Shown here: positions 23,053 to 35,653 of the stretch, one piece after another
How positions within the stretch are numbered: the first letter of the stretch is position 1
Layout: every line of letters begins with the position of its first letter
Assembly (NCBI GenBank): GCA_022605955.1
Contig: JAKCOZ010000101.1
Location: 806,001 to 870,000, forward strand
Length of the DNA: 64,000 nucleotides
Origin: Rallus limicola
Lineage: Eukaryota > Chordata > Aves > Gruiformes > Rallidae
Direction: 5' to 3'
The notes under the pieces: model-generated
Databases searched by the model: none
What the model was told of the DNA's origin: nothing
The model's input: the letters and a program-made list of their open reading frames with translations, nothing else
Program-made: the position numbers and the translations under genes

Positions 23053-25032
23053 ATGCCTTTCATGCCTAGCTTCTTTACTTTGGGAGTTATTGCTGGACGT
23101 TTAGCATGTTTTGAACTGCAGTCTGATAGGGCCGAGAAAAGCACCGTAGGAGGTTCCAGGCATGTTCCCTCTTTCCAGGCAAAGGAAAAGGCTGAGAGCC
23201 AAAGTGACAGGGTCTGCTCGTGTGTCCTGTTAGGAGGTTTCAGACAAGCTATGCCTTTCAGGCCTAGCTTCTTTACTTTGGGAGTTATTGCTGGACGTTT
23301 AGCATGTTTTGAACTGCAGTCTGCTAGGGCCGAGAAAAGCACCGTAGGAGGTTCCAGGCATGTTCCCTCTTTCCAGGCAAAGGAAAAGGCTGAGAGCCAA
23401 AGTGACAGGGTCTGCTCGGGTGTCCTGTTAGGAGGTTTCAGACAAGCTATGCCTTTCAGGCCTAGCTTCTTTACTTTGGGAGTTATTGCTGGACGTTTAG
23501 CATGTTTTGAGCTGCAGTCTGCTAGGGCCGAGAAAAGCACCGTAGGAGGTTCCAGGCATGTTCCCTCTTTCCAAGCAAAGGAAAAAGCTGAGAGCCAAAG
23601 TGAAAGGGTTTGCTCGTGTGTCCTGTTAGGAGGTTTCAGACAAGCTATGCCTTTCAGGCCTCGCTTCTTTACTTTGGGAGTTATTGCTGGACGTTTAGCA
23701 TGTTTTGAATTGCAGTCTGCTAGGGCCGAGAAAAGCACCGTAGGAGGTTCCAGGCATGTTCCCTCTTTCCAGGCAAAGGAAAAGGCTGAGAGCCAAAGTG
23801 ACAGGGTCTGCTTGTGTGTCCTGTTAGGAGGTTTCAGACAAGCTATGCCTTTCAGGCCTAGCTTCTTTACTTTGGGAGTTATTGCTGGACGTTTAGCATG
23901 TTTTGAACTGCAGTCTGCTAGGGCCGAGAAAAGCACCGTAGGAGGTTCCAGGCATGTTCCCTCTTTCCAGGCAAAGGAAAAGGCTGAGAGCCAAAGTGAC
24001 AGGGGCTGCTCGTGTGTCCTGTTAGGAGGTTTCAGACAAGCTATGCCTTTCAGGCCTAGCTTCTTTACTTTGGGAGTTATTGCTGGACGTTTAGCATGTT
24101 TTGAACTGCAGTCTGCTAGGGCCGAGAAAAGCACCGTAGGAGGTTCCAGGCATGTTCCCTCTTTCCAGGCAAAGGAAAAGGCTGAGAGCCAAAGTGACAG
24201 GTGCTGCTCATGTGTCCTGTTAGGAGGTTTCAGACAAGCTATGCCTTTCAGGCCTAGCTTCTTTACTTTGGGAGTTATTGCTGGACGTTTAGCATGTTTT
24301 GAACTGCAGTCTGCTAGGGCCGAGAAAAGCACCGTAGGAGGTTCCAGGCATGTTCCCTCTTTCCAGGCAAAGGAAAAGGCTGAGAGCCAAAGTGAAAGGG
24401 TTTGCTCGTGTGTCCTGTTAGGAGGTTTCAGACAAGCTATGCCTTTCAGGCCTAGCTTCTTTACTTTGGGAGTTATTGCTGGACGTTTAGCATGTTTTGA
24501 ACTGCAGTCTGCTAGGGCCGAGAAAAGCACCGTAGGAGGTTCCAGGCATGTTCCCTCTTTCCAGGCAAAGGAAAAGGCTGAGAGCCAAAGTGACAGGGTC
24601 TGCTTGTGTGTCCTGTTAGGAGGTTTCAGACAAGCTATGCCTTTCAGGCCTAGCTTCTTTACTTTGGGAGTTATTGCTGGACGTTTAGCATGTTTTGAAC
24701 TGCAGTCTGCTAGGGCCAAGAAAAGCACCGTAGGAGGTTCCAGGCATGTTCCCTCTTTCCAGGCAAAGGAAAAGGCTGAGAACCAAAGTGACAGGGTCTG
24801 CTCGTGTGTCCTGTTAGGAGGTTTCAGACAAGCTATGCCTTTCAGGCCTAGCTTCTTTACTTTGGGAGTTATTGCTGGACGTTTAGCATGTTTTGAACTG
24901 CAGTCTGCTAGGGCCGAGAAAAGCACCGTAGGAGGTTCCAGGCATGTTCCCTCTTTCCAGGCAAAGGAAAAGGCTGAGAGCCAAAGTGACAGGGTCTGCT
25001 CGTGTGTCCTGTTAGGAGGTTTCAGACAAGCT
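23053..25032. repeat. Block 9: 10 monomers
   Basis: Variant order is V S E L G C E L N' V. Monomer 1 has TCTGATAGG, as in blocks 7, 18, 19, 22 and 24. The E monomer at about 23449 also has GAGCTG, CCAAGCAAAG and AAAAAGCTG, the form that later becomes common right of the LTR. Confidence 0.9.
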
Positions 25033-25075
25033 ATGCCTTTCAGGCCTAGCTTGTCTGAAACCTCCTAACAGGACA
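25005..25075. repeat. Junction palindrome 9
   Basis: Perfect arms, canonical centre. Confidence 0.93.
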
Positions 25076-25079
25076 AGCT

Positions 25080-27455
25080 ATGCCTTTCATGCCTAGCTTC
25101 TTTACTTTGGGAGTTATTGCTGGACGTTTAGCATGTTTTGAACTGCAGTCTGCTAGGGCCGAGAAAAGCACCGTAGGAGGTTCCAGGCATGTTCCCTCTT
25201 TCCAGGCAAAGGAAAAGGCTGAGAGCCAAAGTGACAGGTGCTGCTCATGTGTCCTGTTAGGAGGTTTCAGACAAGCTATGCCTTTCAGGCCTAGCTTCTT
25301 TACTTTGGGAGTTATTGCTGGACGTTTAGCATGTTTTGAACTGCAGTCTGCTAGGGCCGAGAAAAGCACCGTAGGAGGTTCCAGGCATGTTCCCTCTTTC
25401 CAGGCAAAGGAAAAGGCTGAGAGCCAAAGTGAAAGGGTTTGCTCGTGTGTCCTGTTAGGAGGTTTCAGACAAGCTATGCCTTTCAGGCCTCGCTTCTTTA
25501 CTTTGGGAGTTATTGCTGGACGTTTAGCATGTTTTGAATTGCAGTCTGCTAGGGCCGAGAAAAGCACCGTAGGAGGTTCCAGGCATGTTCCCTCTTTCCA
25601 GGCAAAGGAAAAGGCTGAGAGCCAAAGTGACAGGGTCTGCTCGTGTGTCCTGTTAGGAGGTTTCAGACAAGCTATGCCTTTCAGGCCTAGCTTCTTTACT
25701 TTGGGAGTTATTGCTGGACGTTTAGCATGTTTTGAACTGCAGTCTGCTAGGGCCGAGAAAAGCACCGTAGGAGGTTCCAGGCATGTTCCCTCTTTCCAGG
25801 CAAAGGAAAAGGCTGAGAGCCAAAGTGACAGGTGCTGCTCATGTGTCCTGTTAGGAGGTTTCAGACAAGCTATGCCTTTCAGGCCTAGCTTCTTTACTTT
25901 GGGAGTTATTGCTGGACGTTTAGCATGTTTTGAACTGCAGTCTGCTAGGGCCGAGAAAAGCACCGTAGGAGGTTCCAGGCATGTTCCCTCTTTCCAGGCA
26001 AAGGAAAAGGCTGAGAGCCAAAGTGACAGGTGCTGCTCATGTGTCCTGTTAGGAGGTTTCAGACAAGCTATGCCTTTCAGGCCTAGCTTCTTTACTTTGG
26101 GAGTTATTGCTGGACGTTTAGCATGTTTTGAACTGCAGTCTGCTAGGGCCGAGAAAAGCACCGTAGGAGGTTCCAGGCATGTTCCCTCTTTCCAGGCAAA
26201 GGAAAAGGCTGAGAGCCAAAGTGAAAGGGTTTGCTCGTGTGTCCTGTTAGGAGGTTTCAGACAAGCTATGCCTTTCAGGCCTAGCTTCTTTACTTTGGGA
26301 GTTATTGCTGGACGTTTAGCATGTTTTGAATTGCAGTCTGCTAGGGCCGAGAAAAGCACCGTAGGAGGTTCCAGGCATGTTCCCTCTTTCCAGGCAAAGG
26401 AAAAGGCTGAGAGCCAAAGTGACAGGGTCTGCTTGTGTGTCCTGTTAGGAGGTTTCAGACAAGCTATGCCTTTCAGGCCTAGCTTCTTTACTTTGGGAGT
26501 TATTGCTGGACGTTTAGCATGTTTTGAACTGCAGTCTGCTAGGGCCGAGAAAAGCACCGTAGGAGGTTCCAGGCATGTTCCCTCTTTCCAGGCAAAGGAA
26601 AAGGCTGAGAGCCAAAGTGACAGGGGCTGCTCGTGTGTCCTGTTAGGAGGTTTCAGACAAGCTATGCCTTTCAGGCCTAGCTTCTTTACTTTGGGAGTTA
26701 TTGCTGGACGTTTAGCATGTTTTGAACTGCAGTCTGCTAGGGCCAAGAAAAGCACCGTAGGAGGTTCCAGGCATGTTCCCTCTTTCCAGGCAAAGGAAAA
26801 GGCTGAGAACCAAAGTGACAGGGGCTGCTCGTGTGTCATGTTAGGAGGTTTCAGACAAGCTATGCCTTTCAGGCCTAGCTTCTTTACTTTGGGAGTTATT
26901 ACTGGACGTTTAGCATGTTTAGAACTGCAGTCTGCTAGGGCCGAGAAAAGCACCGTAGGAGGTTCCAGGCATGTTCCCTCTTTCCAGGCAAAGGAAAAGG
27001 CTGAGAGCCAAAGTGACAGGTGCTGCTCATGTGTCCTGTTAGGAGGTTTCAGACAAGCTATGCCTTTCAGGCCTAGCTTCTTTACTTTGGGAGTTATTGC
27101 TGGACGTTTAGCATGTTTTGAACTGCAGTCTGCTAGGGCCGAGAAAAGCACCGTAGGAGGTTCAAGGCATGTTCCCTCTTTCCAGGCAAAGGAAAAGGCT
27201 GAGAACCAAAGTGACAGGGGCTGCTCGTGTGTCATGTTAGGAGGTTTCAGACAAGCTATGCCTTTCAGGCCTAGCTTCTTTACTTTGGGAGTTATTGCTG
27301 GACGTTTAGCATGTTTTGAATTGCAGTCTGCTAGGGCCGAGAAAAGCACCGTAGGAGGTTCCAGGCATGTTCCCTCTTTCCAGGCAAAGGAAAAGGCTGA
27401 GAGCCAAAGTGACAGGGTCTGCTCGTGTGTCCTGTTAGGAGGTTTCAGACAAGCT
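25080..27455. repeat. Block 10: 12 monomers
   Basis: Variant order is C E V C C E L G N C N V. The last six (L G N C N V) are repeated almost exactly as block 11. Rare shared marks include TTCAAGGCAT (27161 and 28396, 1235 bp apart) and TTATTACTGG with TTTAGAACTG. The block ends at a junction with an inverted centre. Confidence 0.92.
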
Positions 27456-27498
27456 AGGCCTGAAAGGCATAGCTTGTCTGAAACCTCCTAACAGGACA
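27428..27498. repeat. Junction palindrome 10, centre inverted
   Basis: The arms are unchanged, but the 13-nt centre at 27457-27469 reads GGCCTGAAAGGCA, the exact reverse complement of the canonical centre. Confidence 0.93.
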
Positions 27499-27502
27499 AG
27501 CT

Positions 27503-28690
27503 ATGCCTTTCATGCCTAGCTTCTTTACTTTGGGAGTTATTGCTGGACGTTTAGCATGTTTTGAACTGCAGTCTGCTAGGGCCGAGAAAAGCACCGTAGG
27601 AGGTTCCAGGCATGTTCCCTCTTTCCAGGCAAAGGAAAAGGCTGAGAGCCAAAGTGACAGGGTCTGCTTGTGTGTCCTGTTAGGAGGTTTCAGACAAGCT
27701 ATGCCTTTCAGGCCTAGCTTCTTTACTTTGGGAGTTATTGCTGGACGTTTAGCATGTTTTGAACTGCAGTCTGCTAGGGCCGAGAAAAGCACCGTAGGAG
27801 GTTCCAGGCATGTTCCCTCTTTCCAGGCAAAGGAAAAGGCTGAGAGCCAAAGTGACAGGGGCTGCTCGTGTGTCCTGTTAGGAGGTTTCAGACAAGCTAT
27901 GCCTTTCAGGCCTAGCTTCTTTACTTTGGGAGTTATTGCTGGACGTTTAGCATGTTTTGAACTGCAGTCTGCTAGGGCCAAGAAAAGCACCGTAGGAGGT
28001 TCCAGGCATGTTCCCTCTTTCCAGGCAAAGGAAAAGGCTGAGAACCAAAGTGACAGGGGCTGCTCGTGTGTCATGTTAGGAGGTTTCAGACAAGCTATGC
28101 CTTTCAGGCCTAGCTTCTTTACTTTGGGAGTTATTACTGGACGTTTAGCATGTTTAGAACTGCAGTCTGCTAGGGCCGAGAAAAGCACCGTAGGAGGTTC
28201 CAGGCATGTTCCCTCTTTCCAGGCAAAGGAAAAGGCTGAGAGCCAAAGTGACAGGTGCTGCTCATGTGTCCTGTTAGGAGGTTTCAGACAAGCTATGCCT
28301 TTCAGGCCTAGCTTCTTTACTTTGGGAGTTATTGCTGGACGTTTAGCATGTTTTGAACTGCAGTCTGCTAGGGCCGAGAAAAGCACCGTAGGAGGTTCAA
28401 GGCATGTTCCCTCTTTCCAGGCAAAGGAAAAGGCTGAGAACCAAAGTGACAGGGGCTGCTCGTGTGTCATGTTAGGAGGTTTCAGACAAGCTATGCCTTT
28501 CAGGCCTAGCTTCTTTACTTTGGGAGTTATTGCTGGACGTTTAGCATGTTTTGAATTGCAGTCTGCTAGGGCCGAGAAAAGCACCGTAGGAGGTTCCAGG
28601 CATGTTCCCTCTTTCCAGGCAAAGGAAAAGGCTGAGAGCCAAAGTGACAGGGTCTGCTCGTGTGTCCTGTTAGGAGGTTTCAGACAAGCT
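27503..28690. repeat. Block 11: 6 monomers, copy of the end of block 10
   Basis: Variant order is L G N C N V, matching the last six monomers of block 10 at an offset of 1235 bp (6 x 198 + 47). The duplicated unit therefore includes one palindrome. Unlike block 10, it ends at a junction with the canonical centre. Confidence 0.92.
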
Positions 28691-28733
28691 ATGCCTTTCA
28701 GGCCTAGCTTGTCTGAAACCTCCTAACAGGACA
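28663..28733. repeat. Junction palindrome 11
   Basis: Perfect arms, canonical centre, although the six preceding monomers duplicate those before the inverted-centre junction 10. Confidence 0.93.
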
Positions 28734-28737
28734 AGCT

Positions 28738-30123
28738 ATGCCTTTCATGCCTAGCTTCTTTACTTTGGGAGTTATTGCTGGACGTTTAGCATGTTTTGAA
28801 CTGCAGTCTGCTAGGGCCGAGAAAAGCACCGTAGGAGGTTCCAGGCATGTTCCCTCTTTCCAGGCAAAGGAAAAGGCTGAGAGCCAAAGTGACAGGTGCT
28901 GCTCATGTGTCCTGTTAGGAGGTTTCAGACAAGCTATGCCTTTCAGGCCTAGCTTCTTTACTTTGGGAGTTATTGCTGGACGTTTAGCATGTTTTGAACT
29001 GCAGTCTGCTAGGGCCGAGAAAAGCACCGTAGGAGGTTCCAGGCATGTTCCCTCTTTCCAGGCAAAGGAAAAGGCTGAGAGCCAAAGTGAAAGGGTTTGC
29101 TCGTGTGTCCTGTTAGGAGGTTTCAGACAAGCTATGCCTTTCAGGCCTAGCTTCTTTACTTTGGGAGTTATTGCTGGACGTTTAGCATGTTTTGAATTGC
29201 AGTCTGCTAGGGCCGAGAAAAGCACCGTAGGAGGTTCCAGGCATGTTCCCTCTTTCCAGGCAAAGGAAAAGGCTGAGAGCCAAAGTGACAGGGTCTGCTT
29301 GTGTGTCCTGTTAGGAGGTTTCAGACAAGCTATGCCTTTCAGGCCTAGCTTCTTTACTTTGGGAGTTATTGCTGGACGTTTAGCATGTTTTGAACTGCAG
29401 TCTGCTAGGGCCGAGAAAAGCACCGTAGGAGGTTCCAGGCATGTTCCCTCTTTCCAGGCAAAGGAAAAGGCTGAGAGCCAAAGTGACAGGGGCTGCTCGT
29501 GTGTCCTGTTAGGAGGTTTCAGACAAGCTATGCCTTTCAGGCCTAGCTTCTTTACTTTGGGAGTTATTGCTGGACGTTTAGCATGTTTTGAACTGCAGTC
29601 TGCTAGGGCCAAGAAAAGCACCGTAGGAGGTTCCAGGCATGTTCCCTCTTTCCAGGCAAAGGAAAAGGCTGAGAGCCAAAGTGACAGGTGCTGTTCATGT
29701 GTCCTGTTAGGAGGTTTCAGACAAGCTATGCCTTTCAGGCCTAGCTTCTTTACTTTGGGAGTTATTGCTGGACGTTTAGCATGTTTTGAACTGCAGTCTG
29801 CTAGGGCCGAGAAAAGCACCGTAGGAGGTTCCAGGCATGTTCCCTCTTTCCAGGCAAAGGAAAAGGCTGAGAACCAAAGTGAGAGGGGCTGCTCGTGTGT
29901 CATGTTAGGAGGTTTCAGACAAGCTATGCCTTTCAGGCCTAGCTTCTTTACTTTGGGAGTTATTGCTGGACGTTTAGCATGTTTTGAATTGCAGTCTGCT
30001 AGGGCCGAGAAAAGCACCGTAGGAGGTTCCAGGCATGTTCCCTCTTTCCAGGCAAAGGAAAAGGCTGAGAGCCAAAGTGACAGGGTCTGCTCGTGTGTCC
30101 TGTTAGGAGGTTTCAGACAAGCT
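28738..30123. repeat. Block 12: 7 monomers
   Basis: Variant order is C E L G C N V. The C monomer near 29690 has the rare CTGTTCATG and the N monomer has GTGAGAGGGG. Both marks recur in block 13 at an offset of 2027 bp. It ends at an inverted-centre junction with the variant GGACTGAAAGGCA. Confidence 0.92.
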
Positions 30124-30166
30124 AGGACTGAAAGGCATAGCTTGTCTGAAACCTCCTAACAGGACA
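30096..30166. repeat. Junction palindrome 12, centre inverted
   Basis: Centre at 30125-30137 reads GGACTGAAAGGCA: the inverted form with one further C>A change. Confidence 0.93.
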
Positions 30167-30170
30167 AGCT

Positions 30171-32150
30171 ATGCCTTTCATGCCTAGCTTCTTTACTTTG
30201 GGAGTTATTGCTGGACGTTTAGCATGTTTTGAACTGCAGTCTGCTAGGGCCGAGAAAAGCACCGTAGGAGGTTCCAGGCATGTTCCCTCTTTCCAGGCAA
30301 AGGAAAAGGCTGAGAGCCAAAGTGACAGGGTCTGCTCGTGTGTCCTGTTAGGAGGTTTCAGACAAGCTATGCCTTTCAGGCCTAGCTTCTTTACTTTGGG
30401 AGTTATTGCTGGACGTTTAGCATGTTTTGAACTGCAGTCTGCTAGGGCCGAGAAAAGCACCGTAGGAGGTTCCAGGCATGTTCCCTCTTTCCAGGCAAAG
30501 GAAAAGGCTGAGAGCCAAAGTGACAGGTGCTGCTCATGTGTCCTGTTAGGAGGTTTCAGACAAGCTATGCCTTTCAGGCCTAGCTTCTTTACTTTGGGAG
30601 TTATTGCTGGACGTTTAGCATGTTTTGAACTGCAGTCTGCTAGGGCCGAGAAAAGCACCGTAGGAGGTTCCAGGCATGTTCCCTCTTTCCAGGCAAAGGA
30701 AAAGGCTGAGAGCCAAAGTGAAAGGGTTTGCTCGTGTGTCCTGTTAGGAGGTTTCAGACAAGCTATGCCTTTCAGGCCTAGCTTCTTTACTTTGGGAGTT
30801 ATTGCTGGACGTTTAGCATGTTTTGAATTGCAGTCTGCTAGGGCCGAGAAAAGCACCGTAGGAGGTTCCAGGCATGTTCCCTCTTTCCAGGCAAAGGAAA
30901 AGGCTGAGAGCCAAAGTGACAGGGTCTGCTCGGGTGTCCTGTTAGGAGGTTTCAGACAAGCTATGCCTTTCAGGCCTAGCTTCTTTACTTTGGGAGTTAT
31001 TGCTGGACGTTTAGCATGTTTTGAACTGCAGTCTGCTAGGGCCGAGAAAAGCACCGTAGGAGGTTCCAGGCATGTTCCCTCTTTCCAGGCAAAGGAAAAG
31101 GCTGAGAGCCAAAGTGAAAGGGTTTGCTCGTGTGTCCTGTTAGGAGGTTTCAGACAAGCTATGCCTTTCAGGCCTAGCTTCTTTACTTTGGGAGTTATTG
31201 CTGGACGTTTAGCATGTTTTGAATTGCAGTCTGCTAGGGCCGAGAAAAGCACCGTAGGAGGTTCCAGGCATGTTCCCTCTTTCCAGGCAAAGGAAAAGGC
31301 TGAGAGCCAAAGTGACAGGGTCTGCTTGTGTGTCCTGTTAGGAGGTTTCAGACAAGCTATGCCTTTCAGGCCTAGCTTCTTTACTTTGGGAGTTATTGCT
31401 GGACGTTTAGCATGTTTTGAACTGCAGTCTGCTAGGGCCGAGAAAAGCACCGTAGGAGGTTCCAGGCATGTTCCCTCTTTCCAGGCAAAGGAAAAGGCTG
31501 AGAGCCAAAGTGACAGGGGCTGCTCGTGTGTCCTGTTAGGAGGTTTCAGACAAGCTATGCCTTTCAGGCCTAGCTTCTTTACTTTGGGAGTTATTGCTGG
31601 ACGTTTAGCATGTTTTGAACTGCAGTCTGCTAGGGCCAAGAAAAGCACCGTAGGAGGTTCCAGGCATGTTCCCTCTTTCCAGGCAAAGGAAAAGGCTGAG
31701 AGCCAAAGTGACAGGTGCTGTTCATGTGTCCTGTTAGGAGGTTTCAGACAAGCTATGCCTTTCAGGCCTAGCTTCTTTACTTTGGGAGTTATTGCTGGAC
31801 GTTTAGCATGTTTTGAACTGCAGTCTGCTAGGGCCGAGAAAAGCACCGTAGGAGGTTCCAGGCATGTTCCCTCTTTCCAGGCAAAGGAAAAGGCTGAGAA
31901 CCAAAGTGAGAGGGGCTGCTCGTGTGTCATGTTAGGAGGTTTCAGACAAGCTATGCCTTTCAGGCCTAGCTTCTTTACTTTGGGAGTTATTGCTGGACGT
32001 TTAGCATGTTTTGAATTGCAGTCTGCTAGGGCCGAGAAAAGCACCGTAGGAGGTTCCAGGCATGTTCCCTCTTTCCAGGCAAAGGAAAAGGCTGAGAGCC
32101 AAAGTGACAGGGTCTGCTCGTGTGTCCTGTTAGGAGGTTTCAGACAAGCT
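30171..32150. repeat. Block 13: 10 monomers
   Basis: Variant order is V C E S E L G C N V. Its last six monomers and its end junction repeat those of block 12: CTGTTC at 31718 against 29691, exactly 2027 bp apart. Confidence 0.92.
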
Positions 32151-32193
32151 AGGACTGAAAGGCATAGCTTGTCTGAAACCTCCTAACAGGACA
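32123..32193. repeat. Junction palindrome 13, centre inverted
   Basis: Centre at 32152-32164 reads GGACTGAAAGGCA, identical to junction 12; it was copied with the 2027-bp unit. Confidence 0.93.
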
Positions 32194-32197
32194 AGCT

Positions 32198-33583
32198 ATG
32201 CCTTTCATGCCTAGCTTCTTTACTTTGGGAGTTATTGCTGGACGTTTAGCATGTTTTGAACTGCAGTCTGCTAGGGCCGAGAAAAGCACCGTAGGAGGTT
32301 CCAGGCATGTTCCCTCTTTCCAGGCAAAGGAAAAGGCTGAGAGCCAAAGTGACAGGGTCTGCTCGTGTGTCCTGTTAGGAGGTTTCAGACAAGCTATGCC
32401 TTTCAGGCCTAGCTTCTTTACTTTGGGAGTTATTGCTGGACGTTTAGCATGTTTTGAACTGCAGTCTGCTAGGGCCGAGAAAAGCACCGTAGGAGGTTCC
32501 AGGCATGTTCCCTCTTTCCAGGCAAAGGAAAAGGCTGAGAGCCAAAGTGACAGGTGCTGCTCATGTGTCCTGTTAGGAGGTTTCAGACAAGCTATGCCTT
32601 TCAGGCCTAGCTTCTTTACTTTGGGAGTTATTGCTGGACGTTTAGCATGTTTTGAACTGCAGTCTGCTAGGGCCGAGAAAAGCACCGTAGGAGGTTCCAG
32701 GCATGTTCCCTCTTTCCAGGCAAAGGAAAAGGCTGAGAGCCAAAGTGAAAGGGTTTGCTCGTGTGTCCTGTTAGGAGGTTTCAGACAAGCTATGCCTTTC
32801 AGGCCTAGCTTCTTTACTTTGGGAGTTATTGCTGGACGTTTAGCATGTTTTGAATTGCAGTCTGCTAGGGCCGAGAAAAGCACCGTAGGAGGTTCCAGGC
32901 ATGTTCCCTCTTTCCAGGCAAAGGAAAAGGCTGAGAGCCAAAGTGACAGGGTCTGCTTGTGTGTCCTGTTAGGAGGTTTCAGACAAGCTATGCCTTTCAG
33001 GCCTAGCTTCTTTACTTTGGGAGTTATTGCTGGACGTTTAGCATGTTTTGAACTGCAGTCTGCTAGGGCCGAGAAAAGCACCGTAGGAGGTTCCAGGCAT
33101 GTTCCCTCTTTCCAGGCAAAGGAAAAGGCTGAGAGCCAAAGTGACAGGGGCTGCTCGTGTGTCCTGTTAGGAGGTTTCAGACAAGCTATGCCTTTCAGGC
33201 CTAGCTTCTTTACTTTGGGAGTTATTGCTGGACGTTTAGCATGTTTTGAACTGCAGTCTGCTAGGGCCGAGAAAAGCACCGTAGGAGGTTCCAGGCATGT
33301 TCCCTCTTTCCAGGCAAAGGAAAAGGCTGAGAACCAAAGTGACAGGGGCTGCTCGTGTGTCATGTTAGGAGGTTTCAGACAAGCTATGCCTTTCAGGCCT
33401 AGCTTCTTTACTTTGGGAGTTATTACTGGACGTTTAGCATGTTTTGAACTGCAGTCTGCTAGGGCCGAGAAAAGCACCGTAGGAGGTTCCAGGCATGTTC
33501 CCTCTTTCCAGGCAAAGGAAAAGGCTGAGAGCCAAAGTGACAGGGTCTGCTCGTGTGTCCTGTTAGGAGGTTTCAGACAAGCT
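32198..33583. repeat. Block 14: 7 monomers
   Basis: Variant order is V C E L G N V. The start (V C E) matches the start of block 13. The last monomer has TTATTACTGG but ordinary TTTTGAACTG, unlike the paired form in blocks 7, 10, 11 and 15, which suggests local gene conversion or a separate change. Confidence 0.9.
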
Positions 33584-33626
33584 ATGCCTTTCAGGCCTAG
33601 CTTGTCTGAAACCTCCTAACAGGACA
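33556..33626. repeat. Junction palindrome 14
   Basis: Perfect arms, canonical centre. Confidence 0.93.
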
Positions 33627-33630
33627 AGCT

Positions 33631-35610
33631 ATGCCTTTCATGCCTAGCTTCTTTACTTTGGGAGTTATTGCTGGACGTTTAGCATGTTTTGAACTGCAGT
33701 CTGCTAGGGCCGAGAAAAGCACCGTAGGAGGTTCCAGGCATGTTCCCTCTTTCCAGGCAAAGGAAAAGGCTGAGAGCCAAAGTGACAGGTGCTGCTCATG
33801 TGTCCTGTTAGGAGGTTTCAGACAAGCTATGCCTTTCATGCCTAGCTTCTTTACTTTGGGAGTTATTGCTGGACGTTTAGCATGTTTTGAACTGCAGTCT
33901 GCTAGGGCCGAGAAAAGCACCGTAGGAGGTTCCAGGCATGTTCCCTCTTTCCAGGCAAAGTAAAAGGCTGAGAGCCAAAGTGAAAGGGTTTGCTCGTGTG
34001 TCCTGTTAGGAGGTTTCAGACAAGCTATGCCTTTCAGGCCTCGCTTCTTTACTTTGGGAGTTATTGCTGGACGTTTAGCATGTTTTGAATTGCAGTCTGC
34101 TAGGGCCGAGAAAAGCACCGTAGGAGGTTCCAGGCATGTTCCCTCTTTCCAGGCAAAGGAAAAGGCTGAGAGCCAAAGTGACAGGGTCTGCTCGTGTGTC
34201 CTGTTAGGAGGTTTCAGACAAGCTATGCCTTTCAGGCCTAGCTTCTTTACTTTGGGAGTTATTGCTGGACGTTTAGCATGTTTTGAACTGCAGTCTGCTA
34301 GGGCCGAGAAAAGCACCGTAGGAGGTTCCAGGCATGTTCCCTCTTTCCAGGCAAAGGAAAAGGCTGAGAGCCAAAGTGAAAGGGTTTGCTCGTGTGTCAT
34401 GTTAGGAGGTTTCAGACAAGCTATGCCTTTCAGGCCTAGCTTCTTTACTTTGGGAGTTATTGCTGGACGTTTAGCATGTTTTGAATTGCAGTCTGCTAGG
34501 GCCGAGAAAAGCACCGTAGGAGGTTCCAGGCATGTTCCCTCTTTCCAGGCAAAGGAAAAGGCTGAGAGCCAAAGTGACAGGTGCTGCTCATGTGTCCTGT
34601 TAGGAGGTTTCAGACAAGCTATGCCTTTCAGGCCTAGCTTCTTTACTTTGGGAGTTATTGCTGGACGTTTAGCATGTTTTGAACTGCAGTCTGCTAGGGC
34701 CGAGAAAAGCACCGTAGGAGGTTCCAGGCATGTTCCCTCTTTCCAGGCAAAGGAAAAGGCTGAGAGCCAAAGTGACAGGGTCTGCTCGTGTGTCCTGTTA
34801 GGAGGTTTCAGACAAGCTATGCCTTTCAGGCCTAGCTTCTTTACTTTGGGAGTTATTGCTGGACGTTTAGCATGTTTTGAACTGCAGTCTGCTAGGGCCA
34901 AGAAAAGCACCGTAGGAGGTTCCAGGCATGTTCCCTCTTTCCAGGCAAAGGAAAAGGCTGAGAACCAAAGTGACAGGGGCTGCTCGTGTGTCATGTTAGG
35001 AGGTTTCAGACAAGCTATGCCTTTCAGGCCTAGCTTCTTTACTTTGGGAGTTATTACTGGACGTTTAGCATGTTTAGAACTGCAGTCTGCTAGGGCCGAG
35101 AAAAGCACCGTAGGAGGTTCCAGGCATGTTCCCTCTTTCCAGGCAAAGGAAAAGGCTGAGAGCCAAAGTGACAGGTGCTGCTCGTGTGTCCTGTTAGGAG
35201 GTTTCAGACAAGCTATGCCTTTCAGGCCTAGCTTCTTTACTTTGGGAGTTATTGCTGGACGTTTAGCATGTTTTGAACTGCAGTCTGCTAGGGCCGAGAA
35301 AAGCACCGTAGGAGGTTCCAGGCATGTTCCCTCTTTCCAGGCAAAGGAAAAGGCTGAGAACCAAAGTGACAGGGGCTGCTCGTGTGTCATGTTAGGAGGT
35401 TTCAGACAAGCTATGCCTTTCAGGCCTAGCTTCTTTACTTTGGGAGTTATTGCTGGACGTTTAGCATGTTTTGAATTGCAGTCTGCTAGGGCCGAGAAAA
35501 GCACCGTAGGAGGTTCCAGGCATGTTCCCTCTTTCCAGGCAAAGGAAAAGGCTGAGAGCCAAAGTGACAGGGTCTGCTCGTGTGTCCTGTTAGGAGGTTT
35601 CAGACAAGCT
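33631..35610. repeat. Block 15: 10 monomers
   Basis: Variant order is C E V E C V N C N V. The second monomer is 11T although no palindrome precedes it, and has GCAAAGTAAAAGG (stop TAA at 33961-33963). The order N C N V at the end matches the ends of blocks 10 and 11. Confidence 0.9.
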
Positions 35611-35653
35611 ATGCCTTTCAGGCCTAGCTTGTCTGAAACCTCCTAACAGGACA
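35583..35653. repeat. Junction palindrome 15
   Basis: Perfect arms, canonical centre; starts the block that holds the LTR. Confidence 0.93.
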
